Program-made: the position numbers and the translations under genes
Source: Methylomagnum ishizawai
GTDB taxonomy: Bacteria > Pseudomonadota > Gammaproteobacteria > Methylococcales > Methylococcaceae
Direction of reading: 5' to 3'
NCBI RefSeq assembly: GCF_900155475.1
Contig: NZ_FXAM01000001.1
Coordinates: 228,501-292,500, forward strand
DNA: 64,000 bases
Notes under the pieces: generated by a model
The model's input: the letters and a program-made list of their open reading frames with translations, nothing else
What the model was told of the DNA's origin: nothing
Database searches by the model: none
Part shown: one piece after another, positions 9,500-18,620 of the stretch
Numbering within the stretch: position 1 is the stretch's first letter
How the letters are laid out: the number at the start of each line of letters is the position of its first letter

Positions 9500-11302
9500 A
9501 TGCACGACGCCGTTTTCCTCCAACATTTGCTGATCTACCTGGGCGGGGCGGTGGTCTGTGTGCCCATCGCCAAGCGGCTGGGTTTGGGTTCGGTGCTGGG
9601 CTATCTGCTGGCGGGGCTTATCATCGGGCCTTCCGGGCTGGGCTTGATCGGCCGCGGCGAGGAAGTGCTGCATTTCGCCGAATTCGGCGTGGTCATCATG
9701 CTGTTCCTGGTGGGGTTGGAACTCGCGCCCAAACGGCTGTGGGAACTGCGCGGCCCGGTCCTGGGCCTGGGCGGCTTGCAGGTGTTGACGACCACGGGGC
9801 TGCTGGCGGGGTTCGCCCTGGTGTTCGATCTGGGCGGGCCGGCGGCCTTGATCGCCGCCATGGGCATGGCGCTGTCCTCCACCGCCATCGCCCTGCAAAT
9901 CCTGGCCGAGCGCAACGCCCTCGCCACCCCGGCGGGACGGCTGGGCTTCGCGACCCTGTTATTCCAGGATTTGGCGGTGATCCCGATGCTGGCCCTGATT
10001 CCGCTCCTGGGCGATGGCGCCGCGGGTGGCGGTTTCGACTGGCCGGGCGCGGCCAAGGCGCTGGGGGTCATCCTGGGGATCGTGGTCGGCGGGCGTTTCC
10101 TGCTGTTGCCCTGGCTGCGTTTCGTGGCGGTGACCCAGCAGCGCGAGATTTTCACCGCCCTGGCCTTGCTCTTGGTGATCGCCATCGCCTTGTTGATGCG
10201 GGGGGTGGGAATGTCGATGGCCTTGGGCACTTTCCTGGCCGGGGTATTGTTGGCGGAATCGGAATACCGCCACGCCCTGGAAGCCGATTTGGAGCCGTTC
10301 AAGGGACTGCTGCTGGGCCTGTTCTTCATCGCCATCGGCATGTCGGTGGATTGGGCGACGATCCAGGCGCATTGGCAAACCCTGGTGCTGCTGACCTTGT
10401 GCTTCGTGTTGGTGAAGCTGGGCGTGTTGGCGGGACTGGCGCGGCTGTTCGGGATTCCCAAGGCGCAGCGCTTGTTCTTCGCCATCACCTTGTCGCAGGG
10501 CGGCGAATTCGCCTTCGTGCTGAACAACACGGCCTTGGCCGAGGGCATCATCCCGGCGGATATCGCCGGTTTGCTGGCAGCGGTGGTGGCGTTGTCGATG
10601 ATGACGACGCCGATTTTGCTCAGCCTGCACGACCGTTGGCTCGAACCCTATCTCGCCGGGCGCGGCAAGCCGGACTACGACGCGCCGGAGGACGAGGGCA
10701 ATCCCGTCATCATCGCCGGGTTTGGCCGGTTCGGGCAGATCGTGGGACGCTTGCTAACCGCCAACCGGATCGGCGTGACGGTGTTGGACCACGATCCGGT
10801 GCATATCGACACCATCCGCAAATTCGGCAACAAAGTGTTCTATGGCGACGCCACCCGGATCGATTTATTGCGGGCGGCGGGGGCGGAGAAGGCCAAGCTG
10901 ATGGTGGTCGCCATCGACGATGTGGAGCATTCGCTACGCTTGATCGACGCCGTGCGCGAGGAATTCCCGCACCTCACCCTCCTGGCGCGGGTGCGGAATG
11001 TGCAGCACGCTTTCGAGTTGATGGAGCGCGGGGTGCATTTCCAGCGCGAGATTTTCGAGTCGGCCTTGCTGCTGGGGGAACACGCCTTGGTGCGGTTGGG
11101 CTATGGCCCGTATGCGGCCAAGCAGGCCGCGCTGAAATTCCGCGCCCACGACCTGCATTCGCTGGTCAAGCGCTACGAGGCCCGCGGCGACGAGGAGGAG
11201 TTGATTTCGGTGGTGCGCGAAGCCCGCCAGCAATTGGAGGAGGCCATGAACGCCGACCGCGAGGCTTATCAGTTGCAGGTGGCGCGGGATTATTGGAAGT
11301 GA
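9500..11302 (+). CDS. kefB: Glutathione-regulated K+ efflux antiporter, KefB/KefC type
   Basis: 600 residues, as in E. coli KefB (601). About twelve membrane helices (residues 5-380) carry the CPA2 exchanger signatures LGYLLAGLIIGP, LLFQDLAVIP, SMALGTFLAGVLLAESEYRH and SQGGEFAFVL. The cytoplasmic RCK/KTN domain begins with a Rossmann motif, GFGRFGQIVGRLL, near residue 411. The protein exports K+ in exchange for H+ when glutathione adducts of electrophiles bind. GAGGCCACC precedes the ATG. The ancillary flavoprotein usually encoded next to it is not adjacent; a KefG-like gene lies 31 kb away at 42739-43263. KefB is preferred over KefC on sequence resemblance only. Confidence 0.88.
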   Translation: MHDAVFLQHLLIYLGGAVVCVPIAKRLGLGSVLGYLLAGLIIGPSGLGLIGRGEEVLHFAEFGVVIMLFLVGLELAPKRLWELRGPVLGLGGLQVLTTTGLLAGFALVFDLGGPAALIAAMGMALSSTAIALQILAERNALATPAGRLGFATLLFQDLAVIPMLALIPLLGDGAAGGGFDWPGAAKALGVILGIVVGGRFLLLPWLRFVAVTQQREIFTALALLLVIAIALLMRGVGMSMALGTFLAGVLLAESEYRHALEADLEPFKGLLLGLFFIAIGMSVDWATIQAHWQTLVLLTLCFVLVKLGVLAGLARLFGIPKAQRLFFAITLSQGGEFAFVLNNTALAEGIIPADIAGLLAAVVALSMMTTPILLSLHDRWLEPYLAGRGKPDYDAPEDEGNPVIIAGFGRFGQIVGRLLTANRIGVTVLDHDPVHIDTIRKFGNKVFYGDATRIDLLRAAGAEKAKLMVVAIDDVEHSLRLIDAVREEFPHLTLLARVRNVQHAFELMERGVHFQREIFESALLLGEHALVRLGYGPYAAKQAALKFRAHDLHSLVKRYEARGDEEELISVVREARQQLEEAMNADREAYQLQVARDYWK

Positions 11303-11366
11303 GGGGCATGGGAATGACCAACCCGGTTTATCGAAGGCGTCCGTCCACAACTCAAACACCCACTCC

Positions 11367-12284
11367 TCAAGGCGTCCAAGCAAACCCGAAATAAGCCGTC
11401 ACCGGCGGCGTCGATGAAGTCAAACCCACGCCGATATTGCCGAACACCGCGACATGGTCGTCCACGGTCCAGAGGGTGCCGCCGCCGATCATATGCTGTA
11501 CATAATTCGCGGCGTCGTCGGCATATTGCTGGACCAGTTCCTCGGTACGGCACGGCCCGGAATGCGGACAAACCCGCACGTATTTGTCGGCCAGCCGTCC
11601 GATCCTCGGCAAGTTCGAGGCATTATGGTAGCCATTCACGAACACCGCGACATCCTCGACCACATCCCGTTGCAAGGCCCAGGACAGCGTGAAATCCCAG
11701 ACCTGATCGGTCGGGTCGTCCGGGTCTTGGAACCGGGCCGCGCCCAGGTTGTATTCGAGGTCCACATCCCAGGGCAGCCCTTGGTCGAAGTTGAAGCTGA
11801 ACGAGGGTTCGGTCCCGGCATCGAAGGCCGACGAGCCCAGCCAGGTGGTTTGCACCATGACTTCGAGTCCCGCCGCCGGCAGGAAATAAGCCTCGATCTC
11901 GTCCCAGAGATGGATTTTGGTATCCAGGGTCAGGGGGCTGAACCCCGTGGCGGAATTGGGACTGCCCTGCACTGAAAATCCCTGCGAATACAGCCGCAGT
12001 TCCACGGCGTCGAACAGCCCGTAGCGCAGCATATATTCCCAGTTGTATTGGGCCGAGAGGCGGCTGCTCTCCGTGCTGAAGAAGGCTGGGGCCATTTCCA
12101 GATAGAAACCGCCCCGCGGCAGGGTGAACGCGCTATTGGGGAAATTGGCGAGGTCCGCGCCGGGGTCGCGGATATCCAGGGGTTTTTTTTCCTCGGCGAT
12201 GACATAGCCCGGCGGCGCGGCCAGGAGGATGGCGGCGAGCCAAGCCGGGATGCGGGTGGAGGAGGAACGGTTGCGTCCGATCAT
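11367..12284 (-). CDS. Predicted outer-membrane beta-barrel protein
   Basis: 305 residues with a signal peptide (hydrophobic core AWLAAILLAAPPGYVIA, cleavage likely before EEKK). The mature part is made of alternating aromatic and polar strands such as GGFYLEMAPAF, YNWEYMLRYGL and VAVFGNIGVGL, and ends in TAYFGFAWTP, as expected for a barrel. It resembles proteins annotated as MetA-pathway or transporter-like barrels (a PF13557-type pattern), a match made by eye. The substrate is unknown. Two cysteines (VCPHSGPCR) lie in a probable surface loop. It is followed by the convergent kefB end and lies downstream of the RTX gene on the same strand. Confidence 0.7.
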   Translation of the reverse strand: MIGRNRSSSTRIPAWLAAILLAAPPGYVIAEEKKPLDIRDPGADLANFPNSAFTLPRGGFYLEMAPAFFSTESSRLSAQYNWEYMLRYGLFDAVELRLYSQGFSVQGSPNSATGFSPLTLDTKIHLWDEIEAYFLPAAGLEVMVQTTWLGSSAFDAGTEPSFSFNFDQGLPWDVDLEYNLGAARFQDPDDPTDQVWDFTLSWALQRDVVEDVAVFVNGYHNASNLPRIGRLADKYVRVCPHSGPCRTEELVQQYADDAANYVQHMIGGGTLWTVDDHVAVFGNIGVGLTSSTPPVTAYFGFAWTP

Positions 12285-12412
12285 CGGGGGAGGGGTTTGG
12301 GTGGCGGTGGGTTCTCGATGCGCTTGGAGGCATCGAGGGCGTTCTGGCCCGCTTCAAGCCAAGCCGGGTGGACATGAGTATAGGCCCACCCGGCCCAGTC
12401 CGCCCCAATCCC

Positions 12413-15400
12413 TCACACCGCCGTCAAGGCCGCGTTGAGCAGGAGGTGCGCCGTCCCATTGTCGAACACATGATAGGTCACGCCGACCAGGGTCACGTCG
12501 GCCTTCTGCGCCCAGCCGGTATCCGAGAAGTGGTAATGGTCCCCGGCATTGCCGTTCACTTGCAGGGTGTTGCTAGTATCCGAAAGATTGACGAGGTCGC
12601 GTTTGAGCAGGGTCAGGGTATTGTCGCCGCCGCCGGTCAGGTCGATCTTCTCGATCCCGGCGATCCGGTCGCGGAAATTCGCCAGATTGAGGTTCAGGCC
12701 CGCGCCGCCCAGGGCCAGGGTATCGCTGCCGCCGCCGCCATCGACCCGGCGGAAGTTGAGGTCGGACAGCTTGATGAGGTCGTCGCCCTGCCCGCCATAG
12801 CACACATCCGCCCCGCCACCCCCTACCAGGGTGTCGTTGCCTTGCCCGCCGACGTAGCGCTCGGCGGCACCGGTGCCGGTCAGGCTGTCGTTGCCGGTGC
12901 CGCCCAGTTTGGCGACCGCGTTGGTGAAGTTGCCGCCGAACAGCACATAGCTGGAACCCGCCTGGCTGTTGCCATGGGGACTGGCTGTGGGATCGCCGAT
13001 GATGAGATCGGAGAAGCCATCGCCGTTGACATCCCCGGCGGGGCCGACCCGGTCCGCGCCATCCAGGCGGAAGCCGTTGGTCCCGGTGAGGGTGGCGGCA
13101 TCCAGGCGGGCCGGGAAGCCCGTGGCCTTGCCATAGATGACATAACTTGCGGCTTGATAGCTTTGGCTGGCCGGGTCGTATTGCTTGGTTCCGATCAACA
13201 CATCGTCGTAGCCATCGCCGTTGACATCGCCCGCTGTGGCCACGGTAGCGAGGGCACCATAGCCCGTCCCCAGGCCGGTGATCTGGAATCCATTGCTCCC
13301 GTCGAGCGTGGACAAATCCAGGCTGGAACCAAACCCTGCGGCCTTGCCGAATACCACGGTGGCGCTATCGTCCGAGCCCACGATCACATCGCCGAACCCA
13401 TCGCCGTTGACATCGCCCGCCGCAGCCACCGCGCCGGTATAGCCGTCGCCAGCGTCCAACCGGAAGCCATTGCCGCCATTGAGCGTGGATAAATCCAGGC
13501 CGGACCCGAAGCCGGTGGCCTTGCCGAACACCACATAACTCTGTTTGGCCTGGGCCGAGCCATAGGGCCGCACGCTATCGACCAGCAAATCGGCGTAGCC
13601 ATCGCCATTGATATCGCCCGCCGAACCCACTACCACGCCGGAATGCTGCCCCGCCACGCCATCGATGCGGAAACCGTTGCTGCCGTTGAGGGTGGAGAGG
13701 TCCAGCCCGGCGCTGAAACCCGCAGCCTTGCCGAACACCACGAAGCTGGACCCGGCATAATCGCGGCCCAGGGGCGAGGCGTTCTTTTCGCCGACGATGA
13801 TATCGGCGTAGCCATCGCCGTTGACATCGCCCGCCGCTCCGACCACCACGGCGGAAGGGTCCACGGCGGCGCTGTCGCTGAAGCGGAAGCCGTTGGTTCC
13901 GGTCAGCGTGGACAAATCCAGCAGGGACGAGAAGCCGCTGCCGCTGCCGAACACCACATAGCCGGTGGGCGTGCCGCCGGAGTCATCGCCCACCACCACA
14001 TCGGCATAGCCATCGCCGTTGATATCGCCGGCCCCGGCGATGGAGAACTCCCCGCCGTACAGCGCGAAGCCATTGCCGCCGTTGAGCGTGGACACATCGG
14101 CGCTGGCCGCGAAGCCGCCCGCCTTGCCGAACACCAGATAGCTCATTCCGCTATAGGCCGTGGTCACGGCCAGATCGCCGTAGCCATCGCCGTTGATGTC
14201 GCCCGCCGCGCCCACCGCGGTTCCCGAGTAATCGAAGGTCGCGCCATCCAGCCGGAAACCGTTGTTGCCGTTGAGGTCGCCGAGGTCCAGGTGTGGCGGG
14301 GTGCCGATGTTGAGGTTGTTGGTGCCGATGGCGGTGCTGACCCACACGGTGGCCCCGGCCTGGGTATAGGTGCGATAGCTATGGCCGTTGGCTGTGGCGT
14401 TCGCGCCCTGGACCCAGCCGCCGCCTCCGCTGACGAGGCTCTGGGCCGAGCCGTCGATCACCAAGGTCTCGCTGGTGGTGGACAGGCTTTTCACCGTGGC
14501 GGGCGTGAGGACCAGGGTGTTCGCGCCGCCGCCGAGGTCGATGCCTTCCAATCCCGCCAGCTTGCCAGCCTGGGCCGCGAGGTCCAGGTAAAGCCCGGTT
14601 CCGGTCAGGGCCAGGGTATCCGTGCCCGCGCCGCCATCGGCCAGGGCGAAACCGAGATCGGGCACCACCAGGCGGTCGTTACCATCGCCGCCGCCTAGGC
14701 GGTCCGCGCCGCCGCCGCCGGTCAACACATTGGCCGCGCCGTTGCCGGTCAGGGTGTCGGCATAGGCGCTGCCGTCCAGGTTCTCGAAATGGAGCAGGGT
14801 ATCGCTGCCGGACCCGCCGGTAGCCTGGGCCGTCGCGACCGCGAGGTTGACCGCGACCCCGGCCCCGGCGTTGGCATAGGACACGGTATCGCTGCCCGCG
14901 CCGCCGTCCAGGCGGTTGTTGCCCGCATTGGCGTAGACCACATTGTCGAGGGCGTTGCCGGTGCCGTTGAGGTTGCCGCCGCCCAGCAATTGCAGGTTCT
15001 CGACATTGGCGGGCAGGGTGTAGGCCGCCAAGCTGGAACGCACGCTGTCGATCTGGGTGGCGCTGGCGTTGGTCTCGATCACCCCATCGCCGCTGTTGTC
15101 CACGGTATAGGTGTCGTTGCCGTCGCCGCCGGTCAGGGTATCCGCGCCCGAACCCCCATCCAACAGATTGTCGCCCGCGTTACCGCTCAGCTTGTCGTTG
15201 AAGGCGCTGCCGGTGAGGTTCTCGAAATGGCGGAGGGTGTCGGTGCCCGAGCCGCCGGTGGCCTGGGCCGTGGTCTGGGCCAGGCTGACCGTGACGGCGG
15301 CGGATGAAAAGGCATAGGACAGGGTATCGATACCGCCCGCGCCGTTGAGGACGTTGTTGCCCGCGTTGGCGTAGAGCGTGTTGTCCCCGCCATTGCCGGT

Positions 15401-16372
15401 GCCGTTGAGATTGCCGCCGCCCATCAGCCGCAGGATTTCGATGCCATAGTCCCCGCCGCCGAAATAAGGCAGGGTGTAGTCGGACAGATAGGACTGCACA
15501 GTGTCGATGCCGCCCGCGCCCAGGCCGGGGATATAGTCCTGCACCATATCGCCGGTATGGTCCACCACATAGGTATCGTTGCCCGGCCCGCCATAGAGGC
15601 GGTCCGCTCCCGCCCCTCCGTCCAGCACATTGCCGCCCGAGTTGCCGTAGAGCGTGTCGTTGAAGGTGCCGCCAGTGAGATTTTCGATATTGGCGAGGGT
15701 GTCGGTGCCGGAACCGCCGGTGGCTTGGCCGCCGCTCTTGCCCAGGTCCACTTTGACGGCGGCGCTGGCGTAGAGATAGGACGCGGTGTCGGTGCCCGCC
15801 CCGCCGTTCAGGACGTTGTTGCCGGAACTGGCATAGAGCAGGTTGTTGAGGCCGTTGCCGGTGCCATTGACGCCGCCCGCGCCCACGAGGCGCAAGTTCT
15901 CGACATTGGCGGGCAGGGTATAGGCCGCGAGATAGGACAGCACGGTGTCGATCTGGCCGGTGCTGGCGTTGGTCTCGACCACCGCGTCGCCGGTGTTGTC
16001 CACGACATAGGTGTCGTTGCCGTCGCCGCCGGTCATGGCATCGGCCCCGCCCCGTCCGTCCAGGTAATCGCCGAAAGCCGTGCCGACCAAGGTGTTCGCC
16101 AGGCTGTCGCCCGCCGTGCCGGAACTATTGTCGCCGATCAGCAACTTGCTGCCGTTGGCGAAGCTGAAACGGGCGCTGGACACCTGGTCCAGCGTGGTAT
16201 TGGCCAGGACGAGGGTCTTGCCCGCATAGGTGACGAGCAGGTTGGTGCCGGATGGGGCGAGCGTGCCGGTGGCCGCGTCCAGCCCGGCGATATCGAATGC
16301 CAGCGTATCCACCGCCGGTTTGAACGCCAAGGTTTGGTTATTGCTCAAGCTGCTGAAGTAATAGGTCGCCAT
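12413..16372 (-). CDS. RTX / FG-GAP repeat exoprotein (calcium-binding)
   Basis: 1319 residues. The ATG at 16372 (MATYYFSSL) is preferred over an upstream in-frame start that adds an unrelated 39-residue leader. Residues about 90-650 carry several clusters of RTX nonapeptide-like repeats (GGDGNDTYVVDN, GGAGTDTASY, GGSGADTLTGGDGND), which bind Ca2+ after export. Residues about 690-1170 hold seven FG-GAP/integrin-type blades, each with GDxNGDGYxDxxVG and a VFGKAxGF strand. A last RTX cluster and a C-terminal domain without cysteine end in LLLNAALTAV. There is no N-terminal signal peptide, so type I secretion through the C-terminus is the likely route. No type I exporter is encoded nearby. The role is probably adhesive. 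Confidence 0.85.
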   Translation of the reverse strand: MATYYFSSLSNNQTLAFKPAVDTLAFDIAGLDAATGTLAPSGTNLLVTYAGKTLVLANTTLDQVSSARFSFANGSKLLIGDNSSGTAGDSLANTLVGTAFGDYLDGRGGADAMTGGDGNDTYVVDNTGDAVVETNASTGQIDTVLSYLAAYTLPANVENLRLVGAGGVNGTGNGLNNLLYASSGNNVLNGGAGTDTASYLYASAAVKVDLGKSGGQATGGSGTDTLANIENLTGGTFNDTLYGNSGGNVLDGGAGADRLYGGPGNDTYVVDHTGDMVQDYIPGLGAGGIDTVQSYLSDYTLPYFGGGDYGIEILRLMGGGNLNGTGNGGDNTLYANAGNNVLNGAGGIDTLSYAFSSAAVTVSLAQTTAQATGGSGTDTLRHFENLTGSAFNDKLSGNAGDNLLDGGSGADTLTGGDGNDTYTVDNSGDGVIETNASATQIDSVRSSLAAYTLPANVENLQLLGGGNLNGTGNALDNVVYANAGNNRLDGGAGSDTVSYANAGAGVAVNLAVATAQATGGSGSDTLLHFENLDGSAYADTLTGNGAANVLTGGGGADRLGGGDGNDRLVVPDLGFALADGGAGTDTLALTGTGLYLDLAAQAGKLAGLEGIDLGGGANTLVLTPATVKSLSTTSETLVIDGSAQSLVSGGGGWVQGANATANGHSYRTYTQAGATVWVSTAIGTNNLNIGTPPHLDLGDLNGNNGFRLDGATFDYSGTAVGAAGDINGDGYGDLAVTTAYSGMSYLVFGKAGGFAASADVSTLNGGNGFALYGGEFSIAGAGDINGDGYADVVVGDDSGGTPTGYVVFGSGSGFSSLLDLSTLTGTNGFRFSDSAAVDPSAVVVGAAGDVNGDGYADIIVGEKNASPLGRDYAGSSFVVFGKAAGFSAGLDLSTLNGSNGFRIDGVAGQHSGVVVGSAGDINGDGYADLLVDSVRPYGSAQAKQSYVVFGKATGFGSGLDLSTLNGGNGFRLDAGDGYTGAVAAAGDVNGDGFGDVIVGSDDSATVVFGKAAGFGSSLDLSTLDGSNGFQITGLGTGYGALATVATAGDVNGDGYDDVLIGTKQYDPASQSYQAASYVIYGKATGFPARLDAATLTGTNGFRLDGADRVGPAGDVNGDGFSDLIIGDPTASPHGNSQAGSSYVLFGGNFTNAVAKLGGTGNDSLTGTGAAERYVGGQGNDTLVGGGGADVCYGGQGDDLIKLSDLNFRRVDGGGGSDTLALGGAGLNLNLANFRDRIAGIEKIDLTGGGDNTLTLLKRDLVNLSDTSNTLQVNGNAGDHYHFSDTGWAQKADVTLVGVTYHVFDNGTAHLLLNAALTAV

Positions 16373-16532
16373 GGGGTGCCTCTGGATATTTGATATTCGC
16401 CATGTCCATCGCCACGCGCCGCAATCCGGTTTTCCCGGACCCGCCGCTGAAAAAAAGCTGGCGGTCAGGGGCACCGCCAGCAAGGCCATCAGGAGTAGGG
16501 AGCGTGGGGACCGCGATTCGGGAATGGCTCTT

Positions 16533-18548
16533 TCAGCGCCGGACCGCGAACGCGCCCGAGGAGGTGCCGCAGACCGCCGCCGCCTTTTTGGTCTTGGGGG
16601 CGCACACCCGGATCAGGCCGGTTTCGGTGGCCTGCCCCTTGAGCGGCTTCCACACCACGAAACCACGGCCCAGCTTCACTCCGGCCTTCAACGACTTCCA
16701 TTTGGTGCCACCGTTCTTGGAAAACTGCACATGGACCTGCCGGGTGGCGCTGGTCAGGCCGAATTGCCAGGCGATGGTTTGCTTTTTGCCCACGGTCAAG
16801 ACATCGCCGCCGTTGGGGAACGACAGTTGGATATAGGGTCCGGTGGGCGCGGTGGGCGCGGTGCAAGCGGCATAGGGATAGCTGCCGCTCAACGTTCCGT
16901 TGGCGCAGGCGCGGGTTTCGGCGGTCGCCGCGCAATCGGCGCTGGTCGCGGATGAATAGGCCGTCACCGTCTGCCCATCGGCCAGGGTGCCGCCCCAGGG
17001 CAGGTTGCAATCGGCGTGGGTGGCCGGTGCGCTACACGTGGGATAGGTGGCGCTGCCGCTCAATACCCCGTTGGTGCAGGCGCGGGTTTCGGCGGTCGCC
17101 GCGCAATCGGCGCTGGTCGCGGATGAATAGGCCGTCACGCTCTGCCCATCGGCCAGGGTGCCGCCCCAGGGCAGGCTGCAATCGGCGTGGGCGGTCGGTG
17201 CGCTGCACGCCTGATAGGTGGCGCTGCCGCTGAGTTTGCCGTTGTTACAGGTACGGACTTCGGCGTTCTCCGCGCAATCGCTATCGACCTTGACCCGGTA
17301 GGCCGTGACCGATTGGCCGTGGGCGAGGGTGCCACCCCAGGGCAGGGCGCAAGCCGCCGGCGCTTGGCAGGTCTGGAAGGTATAGCTGCCGCTCAACTGG
17401 CCTGTGTGGCAAACGCGGGTTTCGGAGGCTGCCGCGCAATCGGCGCTGAGGTTGGTTGGGTAGGCGGTGACGCTGGCACCGTCGGCGATTTTCTGCGTCG
17501 TGTCCCAAGGCAGGGTGCAATAGGTGTTGGCGCAGCTCGCATATGGGTAGACATCGCTGCCCGGTAGGCTGCCGTTGTCGCAGGTCAGCAGTTGGGCGGC
17601 GGCGGCGCAATCGGCGCTCTGCTCGGTGGAATAGGCGGTGACGGTCCCGCCGTCGGCGATGACCCCGGCCCAGCTCAGTTGTTCGCAGCCCTGGCCGGTG
17701 CCGCCGCCGCCCGAACCGCCCGCGCCGAAGGACAGGGTGGCGTTGGCGATATCCAGGGTCGCGACCAGGGAACCCTGGCCGAGGTCGGTGGCCTGGGTCT
17801 TGTTGATGCCCGGACCCTGTAGGCCGAAGAAATACAGCCGGAGGTTCTGGTCGGTGCCCCCGCGCACGCTGGCCGCGTCGGAAAAACCGAACTGGCCCGA
17901 CAGATCGATACCCCACCACGTGTCGAAATAGGCGCTGTAGGGATCGCCCGCACCGGAGTCGCTGATATCGGTGACTTCGCTCAGGTTGGACTGGAAATCG
18001 GTCATGGCCGAGATATCGCCCGGATTCAGTCCGTTCTGCGCCGCCGCGCTGAGGTTGAGGGTGTTCGCCCTGGCTTGGATGACCGAGGACAACTGGGCGA
18101 TGTTGACGCCCGCCGTGCCGGTCAGGCTTTCCGCCTTGGCGATGGCGGTGGGGTCGTTCAGCACCGAGGCGAGGACGCCGTAGCCGGAAGGCACCGCGCC
18201 GACCGCCGCTGCCGAAATGGTGCCATAGGTGTTGTTGGCGGCGATGTTGTAGACGAGGGGGTTGCCGGCGGCGGCGAAATTCTTGAAACGCTGGTCCAGC
18301 GGCCAGGACTTGATGGCCGACGGGTTGCCGAGGAAGGCTTCCACCGTGGTGCCGAGGTCCAGGCTATAGGACTTGGCGGCGGTGGCATCCCACACGTTGA
18401 GGAACAATTCGCCGCTGCTATTGGAGCTGGCGTCGCCGGGGGTGGTGTGCAAGGCGCCGTTGGCGATGGCGGCCAGGGCCTGGCCCGCGCCCAAGGCCAG
18501 GACCAAGCCGGCCAGGGCGCGTAAAAAAGGGTTCGATTTCAAATCCAT
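16533..18548 (-). CDS. Secreted protein: shared N-terminal domain, five Cys-rich repeats, C-terminal beta domain
   Basis: 671 residues with a signal peptide (LRALAGLVLALGAGQALA, then AIANGA). Residues about 27-285 form a domain clearly homologous to the same part of the next gene upstream (SGELFLNVWDATAAKSYSLDLG, NIAANNTYG, WWGIDLSGQFGFS). A glycine linker leads to five repeats of 54-57 residues, pattern CxLPWGGTLADGQSVTAY...DC...RAC.NGxLSGS..Y..C, with four cysteines each. The last 100 residues (FPNGGDVLTVGKKQTIAWQF) resemble Kre9/KNH-like beta domains. The protein is probably exported by Sec and disulfide-bonded outside the cytoplasm. Function unknown. Confidence 0.8.
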   Translation of the reverse strand: MDLKSNPFLRALAGLVLALGAGQALAAIANGALHTTPGDASSNSSGELFLNVWDATAAKSYSLDLGTTVEAFLGNPSAIKSWPLDQRFKNFAAAGNPLVYNIAANNTYGTISAAAVGAVPSGYGVLASVLNDPTAIAKAESLTGTAGVNIAQLSSVIQARANTLNLSAAAQNGLNPGDISAMTDFQSNLSEVTDISDSGAGDPYSAYFDTWWGIDLSGQFGFSDAASVRGGTDQNLRLYFFGLQGPGINKTQATDLGQGSLVATLDIANATLSFGAGGSGGGGTGQGCEQLSWAGVIADGGTVTAYSTEQSADCAAAAQLLTCDNGSLPGSDVYPYASCANTYCTLPWDTTQKIADGASVTAYPTNLSADCAAASETRVCHTGQLSGSYTFQTCQAPAACALPWGGTLAHGQSVTAYRVKVDSDCAENAEVRTCNNGKLSGSATYQACSAPTAHADCSLPWGGTLADGQSVTAYSSATSADCAATAETRACTNGVLSGSATYPTCSAPATHADCNLPWGGTLADGQTVTAYSSATSADCAATAETRACANGTLSGSYPYAACTAPTAPTGPYIQLSFPNGGDVLTVGKKQTIAWQFGLTSATRQVHVQFSKNGGTKWKSLKAGVKLGRGFVVWKPLKGQATETGLIRVCAPKTKKAAAVCGTSSGAFAVRR
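16855..17349 (-). repeat. Tandem 171-bp repeat coding for Cys-rich modules 3-5
   Basis: Three units of 171 bp lie in register inside the 671-residue exoprotein gene. The two downstream units are almost identical over the central part (for example GCGGGTTTCGGCGGTCGCC recurs at 16911 and 17082); the third, toward 17349, is more diverged, and two more protein-level repeats extend to about 17690. The near identity suggests recent duplication or gene conversion and makes the locus able to change copy number. Confidence 0.7.
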
Positions 18549-18620
18549 GGTCGTGCCTGAAGGGATTCGGGAAAAACAACGCCGGGAACCATCCCGCGGA
18601 CGGTTCCCGGCGGACCCGCA

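Noticed and set aside
12368..13492. Long plus-strand frame opposite the RTX gene (374 codons)
   Set aside because: It is a mirror of the GC-rich repeats of the minus-strand gene, with low-complexity Ala/Gly/Val translation and no domain.
12900..14290. Regular spaced repeats in the FG-GAP region taken as a CRISPR array
   Set aside because: Units are about 190 bp, in frame, and encode propeller blades; there are no short constant repeats with unique spacers and no cas genes.
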